Assembly (NCBI GenBank): GCA_947501325.1
Contig: CANMVC010000002.1
Location: 496,001-560,000 of the forward strand
Reading direction: 5' to 3'
Length of the DNA: 64,000 nucleotides
From: an uncultured Sphingomonadaceae bacterium
GTDB lineage: Bacteria; Pseudomonadota; Alphaproteobacteria; Sphingomonadales; Sphingomonadaceae
Shown: one piece after another, positions 1-7,883 of the stretch
Numbering within the stretch: position 1 is the stretch's first letter
Layout of the letters: each line of letters starts with the position of its first letter
Made by a program: the position numbers and the translations under genes
Notes under the pieces: model-generated
The model's database searches: none
What the model saw: only the letters and a program-made list of their open reading frames with translations
What the model was told of the DNA's origin: nothing

Positions 1-722
1 TATTTATCAGCGCCGGAGACGTTTAGATCCTTACTTGAAAGCTTGAGGCGCATTGATGTGCCGTCCCAGCTGCCCAGATTACGCTCGCTTTTGACAACAT
101 TGGTATAATGCAGCTTGCGCCCGCCATTTTCGCCGCGGCCGACTTGCACGGTTTCAGAGGAACTCAAGGCCACCAGGGATACGCCAGCCATGTAGCGCGA
201 TTGCCCCTTGATCGTGACCGTGACATCGCCATTATCATCGCGGTTGGTTTCAATGACTGGACCGGCCTCATTTTTCGCCAACCGAACCAATGATCGAATA
301 TCGCCCTCGCGCGAGCCGACGGCGCCACCGCCGCCATTGACCACCATCTGCGGTGTGTAAACGCCGGAACCAGCCTTGCCTTTGCTGGCATATGTCCGCT
401 GCAGCCGAGTATTTTCTTCCCGCGCCAACGTGTCTTTCCAGCCAAGCCGGTCCCAATAGGTAACAGGCCGCGAAATCACCAGCAGGGAGCTGTCTTTTGC
501 TAGCCGGGAAGCCAGCATGTCTGCAGGGGGGCAGGATGAGCATCCCTGACTGGTGAAAAGTTCGACAACGATCGGATTGGGGGAAACCGTTTCGTCGCCA
601 AAAGTCGTCGCGGGTGTGGTTACTTGCGCAGACGCACCACTCGATGATTGGGCGATTTGCGCGCCCATAAAGCCTGCAAATGCAGTCGCTGCGATCATTG
701 CCGGCAATATTATATGGCGCAT
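1..722 (-). CDS. DUF1223 family exported thioredoxin-like protein (3' end cut by window edge)
   Basis: The reading frame runs off the left edge, so only about 240 N-terminal residues are visible. It starts MRHIILPAMIAATAFAGF, a hydrophobic leader with a probable signal peptide ending near residue 32 (ASA). It continues into VELFTSQGCSSCPPAD (Cys61, Cys64), the hallmark of DUF1223 proteins, which have a thioredoxin-like fold and a CxxC-like pair near the N-terminus. Later segments such as PVTYWDRLGWKDTLA and VYTPQMVVNGG also fit the family. The biochemical role of DUF1223 is not firmly established; a periplasmic redox role is an inference. It is divergent from the downstream pseudouridine synthase gene, with about 100 bases between them. 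Confidence 0.85.
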   Translation of the reverse strand, partial: MRHIILPAMIAATAFAGFMGAQIAQSSSGASAQVTTPATTFGDETVSPNPIVVELFTSQGCSSCPPADMLASRLAKDSSLLVISRPVTYWDRLGWKDTLAREENTRLQRTYASKGKAGSGVYTPQMVVNGGGGAVGSREGDIRSLVRLAKNEAGPVIETNRDDNGDVTVTIKGQSRYMAGVSLVALSSSETVQVGRGENGGRKLHYTNVVKSERNLGSWDGTSMRLKLSSKDLNVSGADK

Positions 723-821
723 CGTGATACCTTCCTAACAAGTAACTATATAGCCATTCGCCTGGCTCCCCCAATCGGTTACAGATTGCGGCAAAGTTTT
801 TTTTCCGCCATGCGCAAAACC

Positions 822-1649
822 ATGACAGACAACGAATCAGGCAAAGAACCGGGCAAAATCTATAAAGCCAAGCCCACAAGTGGCGCAAAGCAAGAACCTG
901 CCAAAGCTAAACCACCGGAAGCACAAGTGCGCCAAGGGCAGCGCATTGCCAAATTACTGGCCCGTGCCGGTGTCGCCTCGCGCCGCGAAATTGAACGGAT
1001 GATTGGCGAGGAACGGGTCGCCCTGAACGGCGTGACCGTGGACCATCCGTCCTTGCTGCTAAAGAACCTCACCGGAATCACGGTAGATGGCAAGCCCGTA
1101 GCCGAACCTTCACCGGCCAAGCTATTTCGTTTCCACAAGCCCAATGGCTATCTGACCGCCGAGCGGGATCCCGCCGGACGCAAAACCATCTATGATGTCC
1201 TGCCCGACGATATGGAGCGGGTCATGCCGATTGGACGGCTCGATCTGAATACCGAAGGCCTGCTGTTAATGACCACCGATGGCGAATTTAAGCGGGAAAT
1301 GGAGTTACCCAAAACCGGCGTCGAGCGAACCTATCGGGCGCGCACGTTCGGTGAGATTACGCAAAACCAGCTGGAGGAGCTTTATCGCGGCATTACCGTG
1401 GAAGGTATGCATTATGGCCCGATTGAAGCCAATCTAGAGCGCCGCACCGGGCGCAACCAGTGGATTGAAATGACGCTAACCGAAGGGAAAAACCGCGAAG
1501 TCCGCCGCGTGCTGGAACATCTCGGCCTCAAAGTCTCCCGTCTGATCCGGACGCGCTACGGTCCATTTGTCCTCGGCAATCTGGCCAAGGGCGAAATTGA
1601 AGCTGTGCGCCGCCATGATCTGGTTCAGTTCCGCAAGACTTTGAAATAA
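822..1649 (+). CDS. rluB: rRNA pseudouridine synthase, RluB/RsuA family
   Basis: A 275-residue protein. After a lysine/proline-rich leader it has an S4 RNA-binding domain (about residues 40-90, RIAKLLARAGVASRREIE) followed by an RsuA/RluB/RluE catalytic domain. The catalytic Asp is D141 in GRLDLNTEGLLL, and the C-terminal NREVRRVLEHLGLKVSRL motif is typical. Members convert a specific uridine in large-subunit rRNA (U2605 in E. coli for RluB) to pseudouridine; the exact target here is inferred from family resemblance. An in-frame ATG at 810 would add four residues. Neither start has a clear Shine-Dalgarno sequence, so the start is uncertain. The gene converges on the small acidic hypothetical gene at 1664. 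Confidence 0.9.
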   Translation: MTDNESGKEPGKIYKAKPTSGAKQEPAKAKPPEAQVRQGQRIAKLLARAGVASRREIERMIGEERVALNGVTVDHPSLLLKNLTGITVDGKPVAEPSPAKLFRFHKPNGYLTAERDPAGRKTIYDVLPDDMERVMPIGRLDLNTEGLLLMTTDGEFKREMELPKTGVERTYRARTFGEITQNQLEELYRGITVEGMHYGPIEANLERRTGRNQWIEMTLTEGKNREVRRVLEHLGLKVSRLIRTRYGPFVLGNLAKGEIEAVRRHDLVQFRKTLK

Positions 1650-1663
1650 ACGCGAGACGGCAA

Positions 1664-2059
1664 TCAATCACAGATAGGATTTTCTCCAAAAAGATCCTTA
1701 CGCTGCATCCGCCGGCTTAAGTCCTCCGACTTGGCGGCTTTTACGCCCTCGCATTTGTCTTCCGCTTCAACGATATCGGACAAATCTTCCAGCATATCCT
1801 CGACTTTCTCGAGCTTTTTAACGGTCGAAGCAGGCACACCGCGAGCCTCGATTTCCGACTCAACAATCTCCAACAAACGCTTGGCAAAATCGAGCTCTTC
1901 CGCCACGCGTTGATCGACCGGATCATCAGATTTTTTGAGCTTTGGTTTTGCGAAACTTTCCTGCAGTGCCAGCAAGTCGTTCATTCGCATTTTACGTATT
2001 TCATCGGCCGTTACAGGTGTGCCGCCTGACATGGCCTTGCCAAATCCAAATTGTTCCAT
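1664..2059 (-). CDS. Small acidic hypothetical protein
   Basis: 131 residues, no recognised domain. The sequence is strongly charged, with a lysine-rich stretch (FAKPKLKKSDDPVD, near residue 40) and a long probable helix rich in Glu/Asp/Lys (VEELDFAKRLLEIVESEIEAR-like, then VKKLEKVEDMLEDLSDIVEAEDK), suggesting a cytoplasmic helical or coiled-coil protein. No signal peptide or membrane segment. It lies between convergent rluB and divergent rsmD, 86 bases from the latter's start. The codon pattern and the start (MEQFGFGKAMSGG) look genuine, but I cannot assign a function. Confidence 0.7.
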   Translation of the reverse strand: MEQFGFGKAMSGGTPVTADEIRKMRMNDLLALQESFAKPKLKKSDDPVDQRVAEELDFAKRLLEIVESEIEARGVPASTVKKLEKVEDMLEDLSDIVEAEDKCEGVKAAKSEDLSRRMQRKDLFGENPICD

Positions 2060-2145
2060 TGTTCGACCTCTAATTTTATCTTTGTGGATATTATGGCAAC
2101 CAAGCGTAAAGGAGCTGATAAGAAAGCTAAGAAAAGAAGTGATTT

Positions 2146-2682
2146 ATGAGAATAATTGCAGGAGACTGGCGCGGGCGGAAAATTGTCGCGCCTAAAGGGG
2201 AAACCACGCGTCCCACTGCGGATCGCACGCGCGAGCGGTTATTTTCCATGCTGACGAGCCGGTTAGGTGATTTTGCCGATTTGCAGGTTCTCGATCTGTT
2301 TTCAGGGTCCGGCGCGCTTGGCCTCGAAGCATTGTCTCGCGGTGCGGCCTATTGCACCTTTGTCGAGCAAGACCGTGACGCTCTCAAAGCGTTGGAAAAA
2401 AATATTGAAACGCTGGGCGCAGATGGAGACATCCGCATTGGGTCGGTTCTGGCCCTGGGCGCGGCCCGCAAATCCTATGATTTAATTCTGATGGACCCGC
2501 CCTACGAAACTGGCGCTGGCGCGGTAGCACTCGACAAGCTGGGTAGGCACGGATGGTTTTCGCCATCAAGCTGGATTGCTATTGAAACTTCTCGCAAAGA
2601 GGAAGTGGTCGTTAGAGGATTTGAACTGGAAAGTCAGCGCGATAGCGGCAAGGCGAGACTGCACATATTGCGTCCCGCCTGA
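2146..2682 (+). CDS. rsmD: 16S rRNA (guanine(966)-N(2))-methyltransferase RsmD
   Basis: 178 residues, the usual RsmD length. The start MRIIAGDWRGRKI is the family signature. The Rossmann SAM-binding motif is LDLFSGSGALGLEAL (about residues 49-63), and the catalytic N6/N2-adenine-type motif is DPPYE at 117-121. The enzyme methylates G966 of 16S rRNA in the assembled 30S subunit. It precedes the small exported protein and uvrD in the opposite and same orientation respectively; no operon partner is obvious. Confidence 0.95.
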   Translation: MRIIAGDWRGRKIVAPKGETTRPTADRTRERLFSMLTSRLGDFADLQVLDLFSGSGALGLEALSRGAAYCTFVEQDRDALKALEKNIETLGADGDIRIGSVLALGAARKSYDLILMDPPYETGAGAVALDKLGRHGWFSPSSWIAIETSRKEEVVVRGFELESQRDSGKARLHILRPA

Positions 2683-2690
2683 AAGCACTG

Positions 2691-2816
2691 TCAACTGTTG
2701 GCGGTCTCGTAGGCTGCAGCCGTTTCGTTGCTGTCATTTTGCGATTGCGTATAAAAGGTCGTCGTCGCCATCAAAGCGGTCGCCAATATCGCGCTAAACA
2801 TCAATCTTTTGCTCAT
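2691..2816 (-). CDS. Short exported peptide, unknown function
   Basis: A 41-residue frame (MSKRLMFSAILATALMATTT...ETANS) with basic residues, a hydrophobic core and small residues, like a signal peptide followed by a short, Asn/Thr/Glu-rich tail. An AGGA Shine-Dalgarno lies 6 bases before this ATG. An ATG two codons further upstream (2822) sits too close to it, which decides the start. It sits tail-to-tail with rsmD, 8 bases from the rsmD stop. No family recognised; it could be a small membrane or periplasmic peptide, or spurious. Confidence 0.45.
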   Translation of the reverse strand: MSKRLMFSAILATALMATTTFYTQSQNDSNETAAAYETANS

Positions 2817-2974
2817 TTTCATTTCCTGTCGAAATATGATTTTCAATATCGGTTGCATATTGTGCATCGCAACATCCCATACAACCTGACCCTTGGGTCA
2901 TGTCAAAAGTGATATTGGCCTTGCCGCCGCTTGCTATGTTCCCTAACTGTTCACCTGTGACCAATGCTGTAAAC

Positions 2975-5239
2975 ATGCCCGCCGAGAGCGATCCACCCTA
3001 TGTACGGGGCTTGAATGCGCCGCAACGCGATGCTGTGCTAACCACCGAGGGCCCGGTGCTCGTTCTGGCTGGTGCCGGCACCGGTAAAACGGCCGCCCTC
3101 ACCCGGCGGCTGGCGCATCTGGTTTATTCTCGCAAGGCCTGGCCGTCCGAAATTCTGGCCGTGACCTTTACCAACAAAGCCGCGCGGGAGATGAAGGAGC
3201 GAATTGGTACAATTGTCGGCGATGCTGTTGAAGGCATGCCGTGGCTGGGAACCTTTCACAGCATCGGGGCCAAAATGCTGCGCCGCCATGCTGAACTGGT
3301 CGGGCTGCAAAGCAATTTCACCATTCTCGATACCGACGACCAGCTGCGCCTGCTGAAACAGTTGATTCAGGCGGAGGAGCTCGACGAAAAACGCTGGCCC
3401 GCTCGGGCGCTTGCCGGGTTGATCGATCAATGGAAAAACCGCGGGCTAAACCCCGCCGATCTCGATGCCAATGAGAATGAGCGCTATGCCAATGGCCGCG
3501 GTCAGGAATTTTATGCCGCCTATCAGGCGCGACTAAAGGTTCTCAATGCCTGCGATTTTGGCGATCTTTTGTTGCATATTCTCAACCTGCTGAAGACCGA
3601 TCGCGAGATATTGAAACTCTATCAGGAGCGGTTCAAATATATCCTCGTCGACGAATATCAGGACACGAATAGCAGCCAATATCTCTGGCTGCGGCTACTC
3701 GCGCAGGAACGCAAGAACATCTGCTGCGTCGGCGATGATGACCAAAGCATATATTCATGGCGCGGCGCAGAAGTCGCCAATATCCTGCGCTTCGAAAAGG
3801 ATTTTCCTGACGCCAAGGTCGTCAAGCTGGAGCAGAATTATCGCTCTACACCGCATATCCTGGCCGCTGCTTCCGCACTGATCGCGAACAATAGCGGCCG
3901 TCTCGGCAAGACCCTTTGGACCGAGGAACAGGAAGGCGACAAGGTGCAAGTCACCGGGGTCTGGGATGGCCCCGAAGAAGCGCGGCGAACCGGCGAAGAA
4001 ATGGAGAGCCTGCAGAATAAGGGCGTCTCGCTCAATGACATGGCAATCCTCGTTCGCGCGCAGTTTCAGACGCGCGAGTTTGAGGACCGGTTCATCTCCA
4101 TCGGCATGCCGTACAAGATTATCGGCGGCTTTCGATTCTACGAGCGGGCGGAAATTCGCGACGCCCTCGCCTATCTGCGTGTGATAGCGCAACCGGCGGA
4201 TGATCTGGCCTTCGAACGGATCGTCAACGTGCCCAAACGCGGGCTTGGGGATAAAACTGTGGAAAAAGTCCACCGGCTGGCCCGAGCGCAAGGCATACCG
4301 CTGGCCGCAGCAGCGCTTAGCATTTGCGATACGGACGAATTACCCGCGCGGGCGAGAACCACGCTTCAGGAATTAATGCGCAGTTTCGCCAGATGGCGCA
4401 CCAATGCCGATGAACTGCCCCATGCTGAACTGGCGCGGATCGTCCTCGATGAATGTGGCTATACCACCATGTTGCAGGCGGATCGCACGCCCGAAGCCGC
4501 TGGACGGCTGGAAAACCTCACCGAGCTGACCCGCGCGATGGAAGAATATGAAACGCTGGGTGATTTTCTTGAGCATGTCAGCCTCGTCATGGACAATGAT
4601 GCGGCCGATCATGAAGCCAAGGTTACGATCATGACCATGCATGGTGCCAAGGGTCTGGAATATGATCATGTTTTTTGTGTCGGATGGGAGGAAGGCGTTT
4701 TCCCGTCGCAACGCAGTCTTGACGAAGGCGGGCTTGCCAGTCTCGAGGAAGAACGGCGCCTCGCCTATGTTGCGATTACCCGGGCGAAGAAAAAATGCAC
4801 CATTTTCCATGCCGCCAACCGTCGGATTTATGGTCAGTGGACCAGCTCTATCCCTTCCCGCTTCATTGGCGAATTGCCGCCGGAACATATTGAAGAAGAA
4901 TCCAGCATGATGGGCGGCGAAAGCCTGTGGCGCGCTAATTGGTCGGAACGCGCCGATCCTTTTGCCGATGCGGCTCGTGGCTCCACACGCGGACCGGGGT
5001 GGAAGCGCGCTCGCAATACCGGAAGTTTCGACAGCACGCCCAAAAATATCAAGGAGGCGCGGCGCAGTGCGGTGTCTCTGGGCAACAAGGGGCGCGACGA
5101 TATCACCCTTGGCATGCGCGTTTTCCATACCAAATTCGGCTATGGTGAAGTGATTGAAAAAGAAGGTAACAAGCTGGAAATAGAGTTTGAAAAAAGCGGT
5201 CAGAAGCGCGTGCTTGATAGCTTTGTCGAAGTGGCTTGA
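2975..5239 (+). CDS. uvrD: ATP-dependent DNA helicase UvrD/PcrA
   Basis: 754 residues from the ATG at 2975; an upstream in-frame ATG at 2900 would add 25 residues that do not resemble the family, whose members start close to the NAPQRDAV segment. Superfamily 1A helicase: Walker A GAGTGKT at 33-39, motif II LVDEYQDTN near residue 230, QSIYSWRGAE (motif III), EQNYRST (motif IV), MTMHGAKGLEYDHVF (motif V) and YVAITRAKKK (motif VI). The C-terminal segment FHTKFGYGEVIEKEGNKLEI is the Tudor-like RNA polymerase-contacting tail of UvrD/PcrA. It unwinds 3'-5' in nucleotide excision and mismatch repair. No LexA-type box recognised upstream. Confidence 0.95.
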   Translation: MPAESDPPYVRGLNAPQRDAVLTTEGPVLVLAGAGTGKTAALTRRLAHLVYSRKAWPSEILAVTFTNKAAREMKERIGTIVGDAVEGMPWLGTFHSIGAKMLRRHAELVGLQSNFTILDTDDQLRLLKQLIQAEELDEKRWPARALAGLIDQWKNRGLNPADLDANENERYANGRGQEFYAAYQARLKVLNACDFGDLLLHILNLLKTDREILKLYQERFKYILVDEYQDTNSSQYLWLRLLAQERKNICCVGDDDQSIYSWRGAEVANILRFEKDFPDAKVVKLEQNYRSTPHILAAASALIANNSGRLGKTLWTEEQEGDKVQVTGVWDGPEEARRTGEEMESLQNKGVSLNDMAILVRAQFQTREFEDRFISIGMPYKIIGGFRFYERAEIRDALAYLRVIAQPADDLAFERIVNVPKRGLGDKTVEKVHRLARAQGIPLAAAALSICDTDELPARARTTLQELMRSFARWRTNADELPHAELARIVLDECGYTTMLQADRTPEAAGRLENLTELTRAMEEYETLGDFLEHVSLVMDNDAADHEAKVTIMTMHGAKGLEYDHVFCVGWEEGVFPSQRSLDEGGLASLEEERRLAYVAITRAKKKCTIFHAANRRIYGQWTSSIPSRFIGELPPEHIEEESSMMGGESLWRANWSERADPFADAARGSTRGPGWKRARNTGSFDSTPKNIKEARRSAVSLGNKGRDDITLGMRVFHTKFGYGEVIEKEGNKLEIEFEKSGQKRVLDSFVEVA

Positions 5240-5382
5240 GTCATTTTTAGAATTTGAAGATTTACCATTTTCGGCCAAATTTTCTCTTTTCAGCTTTGTT
5301 CTACTTCCGAAACTGATATAGTCTGATCGGTAGGGTCGAAACTCGCACGCATTGTGCGGCTCTTGTTATATGGGGCAAGATA

Positions 5383-6999
5383 GTGATTATTGACCTGAGG
5401 GCCTCCGACCCTTCGACCCGGTTCGAAACGGATATATGCATTATAGGAGCAGGCGCGGCAGGGATTACACTTGCGCGACAGCTTGGCGATTGCGGATTGC
5501 GAGTTTTGCTGCTGGAAAGTGGTGGCGTTGACTTTGAATCCGGTATTCAGGCGCTGGCTGATGGTCCGTCTACTGGCCATGACTATTACCCGCTGGCTGA
5601 TTCGCGGCTACGGTTTTTTGGTGGTACGACAGCGATCTGGGGCGGTCGTTGCGCGGAATTTAATCCGATAGATTATGAACGACGGGACTGGGTCCCGCAT
5701 AGCGGTTGGCCCATTTCCCAGGATGATTTGCGCCCCTATTATGACCAAGCTCGCGCATTGCTTGGCCTCCCACCAAGAGAGTCGACTCAAGCGCTTTGGC
5801 CTCAACTCGGTCGCTCCATGCCGGGATTTGCGAAAGACAGTCTCACCACCGATTTCTGGCAATTTACCCCTGAGACCGAACAATTCACTTTGCGCAAATG
5901 CACTGATCTGGTGAAAAGCGAAACCATTCGCGTTCTGCTGCACACAACCGTAACGGCCATTAACCTTGAGGATGGTGGTAATGACATTGGAAGTCTATCT
6001 GTCGGTGATATCTCCGGTCGCAGCGCCACGATCACCGCCCAGCACTATATCCTTGCCGCCGGCGGTATCGACAATGCCCGGCTTTTGCTCGCGTCCGATA
6101 TCGGCAATGGTCATGATCAGGTGGGTCGCTATTTTATGGAACACCCCCATGCCCGCGGCGGGCGCATGGTTGAGGGCAAATTCTGGCGACTGCTCAAAAT
6201 GCTGCATGGCCGGATGCGCGACCGCAATGGCCATATGCATGCCCCACTCGTCCGCCCTTCGCAGGCCATGCAAAAGCGCGAAGGTATATTGAACAGCGCC
6301 TTTACGCTCGCCGCGCGCCAAGCGCCGCAAGCCAATATGGTCGCGCCGGTTAAGGCCTATAATGGCCTGAAACACGCGCTTTCTCCAACCAAGACAAACC
6401 GGTCCCTCTGGCTGAATGTCAAGAAAGTGACGACGCGGTTTAATGAAATGGCGGGACCGCTTCGTCCCCGGCTATTGGCCGCAATGGGATGGGATTTGAC
6501 CACCATCATCCGGGCGGAACAGGCTCCCAATCCCGATAGCCGCGTGAAACTGGCACGGGACGTTGACGCGCTAGGGATGCCGCTCGCCGAACTGGACTGG
6601 CGCTTTTCAGAGCTCGACAAACATAGCGTCAAAGTCATGATGCAGGAATTTGCCACCCAGCTTGAGCAAATGGGTATCGGTCGGTTCGATCCAGCACCCT
6701 GGCTCGATGAAGCGACCACGCTCTGGACCACAGATTCGCTAATTTCGGCCCATGCCAAGGGTGGCTATCATCATATGGGCACAACCCGTATGTCCGGATC
6801 ATCACGCGCTGGTGTTGTTGACGCGAATTGCCGCGTGCATGGCGTGAACAATCTCTATGTCGCCGGTAGCTCGGTTTTTGCGACATCCGGATGGGCCAAT
6901 CCCACGCTAGGCATTATGGCGCTGAGCTTGCGACTTGCCGATCATCTCGCCCACCAAAATGCAAAAGCGGCGAGACCGTTATCAATGGCTAAGGCGTGA
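5383..6999 (+). CDS. GMC-family FAD-dependent oxidoreductase
   Basis: 538 residues. The N-terminal FAD/ADP-binding fold is CIIGAGAAGITLARQL, then LLLESGG; FGGTTAIWGGRC is the second FAD-contact region. The C-terminal GMC domain carries the active-site histidine region GGYHHMGTTRMS and the Asn in GWANPTLGIMAL, the usual His/Asn pair. GMC enzymes oxidise alcohols, sugars or sterols; no substrate can be assigned. The start is GTG at 5383: the only nearby ATG (5370) meets a stop within a few codons. There is no signal peptide, and the neighbours (helicase, L,D-transpeptidase) do not suggest a pathway. It converges on the L,D-transpeptidase gene with 6 bases between the stops. Confidence 0.85.
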   Translation: MIIDLRASDPSTRFETDICIIGAGAAGITLARQLGDCGLRVLLLESGGVDFESGIQALADGPSTGHDYYPLADSRLRFFGGTTAIWGGRCAEFNPIDYERRDWVPHSGWPISQDDLRPYYDQARALLGLPPRESTQALWPQLGRSMPGFAKDSLTTDFWQFTPETEQFTLRKCTDLVKSETIRVLLHTTVTAINLEDGGNDIGSLSVGDISGRSATITAQHYILAAGGIDNARLLLASDIGNGHDQVGRYFMEHPHARGGRMVEGKFWRLLKMLHGRMRDRNGHMHAPLVRPSQAMQKREGILNSAFTLAARQAPQANMVAPVKAYNGLKHALSPTKTNRSLWLNVKKVTTRFNEMAGPLRPRLLAAMGWDLTTIIRAEQAPNPDSRVKLARDVDALGMPLAELDWRFSELDKHSVKVMMQEFATQLEQMGIGRFDPAPWLDEATTLWTTDSLISAHAKGGYHHMGTTRMSGSSRAGVVDANCRVHGVNNLYVAGSSVFATSGWANPTLGIMALSLRLADHLAHQNAKAARPLSMAKA

Positions 7000-7005
7000 T
7001 AGCGA

Positions 7006-7707
7006 TCACCCTGCGAAAATCTTCTCGCCGAGATCGAGCATCTTGCCATTGGTGACAATTACCCGATCACCCAATTTGACTTGCTCGAACAACAGCCGCG
7101 CAAATTCCTCCGGGACGCCGATACAGCCACGTGTACCATAGCCCCATTTCACCTCGGCGGCATGAATAGCAATGCCATCATTGGTCAGCCGCAACATATA
7201 GGGCATGGGCACATGATAGATGTTGGAGATATGATCCTTGCTCTTCTGGGTAATCGGAAAAACCCCGGTGGGTGTGGGTTTCAACGCATCGCCAAATTTA
7301 ATCACCGCGGCGCCAATTTCATAACCGTCACGGAACACCGAAATGGATTCGGCTTTCAAATCCACCGTGATAACAATCTCGCCATCCGGCACGCCTTCAT
7401 CATCCCATTTATAATAGCCGTGCACAAAGGGCTCATCAATTTGCAGGATACGTTTCACGACAAAGGGAGAATCCGAAACGGTTGGCTCTGCGGGCGCTGC
7501 GGGGGCTGGCTCGATCATTTCAGGATTGGCTGAAATCGCCATCGGAACCATATCTTGTTCGCTCCGCTCAACCGCCGCGATCGGCTCTGCGAGTGATGGC
7601 TCCGCAGCGACTGCCCGCACCACCGCCAGCGCCATGAGTGCCAGAACAGAAAGCCCCGCCAGGATCAGTATCGCCCCGCTAATCCGCATCATCATCTGTT
7701 TTGCCAT
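7006..7707 (-). CDS. L,D-transpeptidase (YkuD domain), membrane-anchored
   Basis: 233 residues. An N-terminal hydrophobic segment (about 8-31) acts as a signal peptide or anchor, followed by an Ala/Pro/Glu-rich linker to about residue 80 and a YkuD catalytic domain (about 108-220). Catalytic residues are H182 (GIAIHAAEVKWGYG) and C195 (GTRGCIGVP). The canonical motif is HGT...SHGC; here the second half reads TRGC, a variant without the histidine next to the cysteine. Such enzymes make 3-3 peptidoglycan cross-links or attach proteins to peptidoglycan in the periplasm. It is divergent from the beta-hydroxylase-like gene; the shared upstream region contains two inverted repeats. Confidence 0.88.
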   Translation of the reverse strand: MAKQMMMRISGAILILAGLSVLALMALAVVRAVAAEPSLAEPIAAVERSEQDMVPMAISANPEMIEPAPAAPAEPTVSDSPFVVKRILQIDEPFVHGYYKWDDEGVPDGEIVITVDLKAESISVFRDGYEIGAAVIKFGDALKPTPTGVFPITQKSKDHISNIYHVPMPYMLRLTNDGIAIHAAEVKWGYGTRGCIGVPEEFARLLFEQVKLGDRVIVTNGKMLDLGEKIFAG

Positions 7708-7767
7708 GTTTCGACGTCTCCATTCCTTAAGTTTTTCTTTACCAAAAACCCGGGGACGGGACGAACA

Positions 7768-7806
7768 GGCATTTCGACCTGTGCCGCTGGGAGACGCCGA
7801 AATGCC
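7768..7806. repeat. Perfect 9-bp inverted repeat in divergent promoter region
   Basis: GGCATTTCG at 7768-7776 is exactly reverse-complemented by CGAAATGCC at 7798-7806, with 21 bases between. It lies in the 176-base region between the divergently transcribed L,D-transpeptidase and beta-hydroxylase-like genes, so it could be an operator or an RNA hairpin. No run of T follows it, so a terminator is unlikely. Confidence 0.6.
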
Positions 7807-7867
7807 AAAGCTTAAGAGGTAACGTTAAACGATCCCGATATCGCAGCAGTTGCATGCCCGGGATGAT

Positions 7868-7879
7868 CCGATATATCGG
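7868..7879. promoter_or_regulatory. Perfect 12-bp palindrome next to the beta-hydroxylase-like start
   Basis: CCGATATATCGG reads the same on both strands and ends four bases before the ATG at 7884, where a Shine-Dalgarno sequence would normally be. A related CCCGATATCG lies at about 7832-7841. Possible repressor site; no regulator is identified. Confidence 0.4.
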
Positions 7880-7883
7880 GCAA

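Noticed and set aside
2794-2976. 60-residue minus-strand frame with CMGCC in the uvrD upstream gap
   Set aside because: It overlaps both the small exported peptide and the helicase start region, has no ribosome site, and no family resemblance. Kept only as a remote possibility.
4373-5278. 301-residue frame antisense to uvrD
   Set aside because: It lies wholly opposite a strongly supported helicase and reads as a mirror of its codon pattern.
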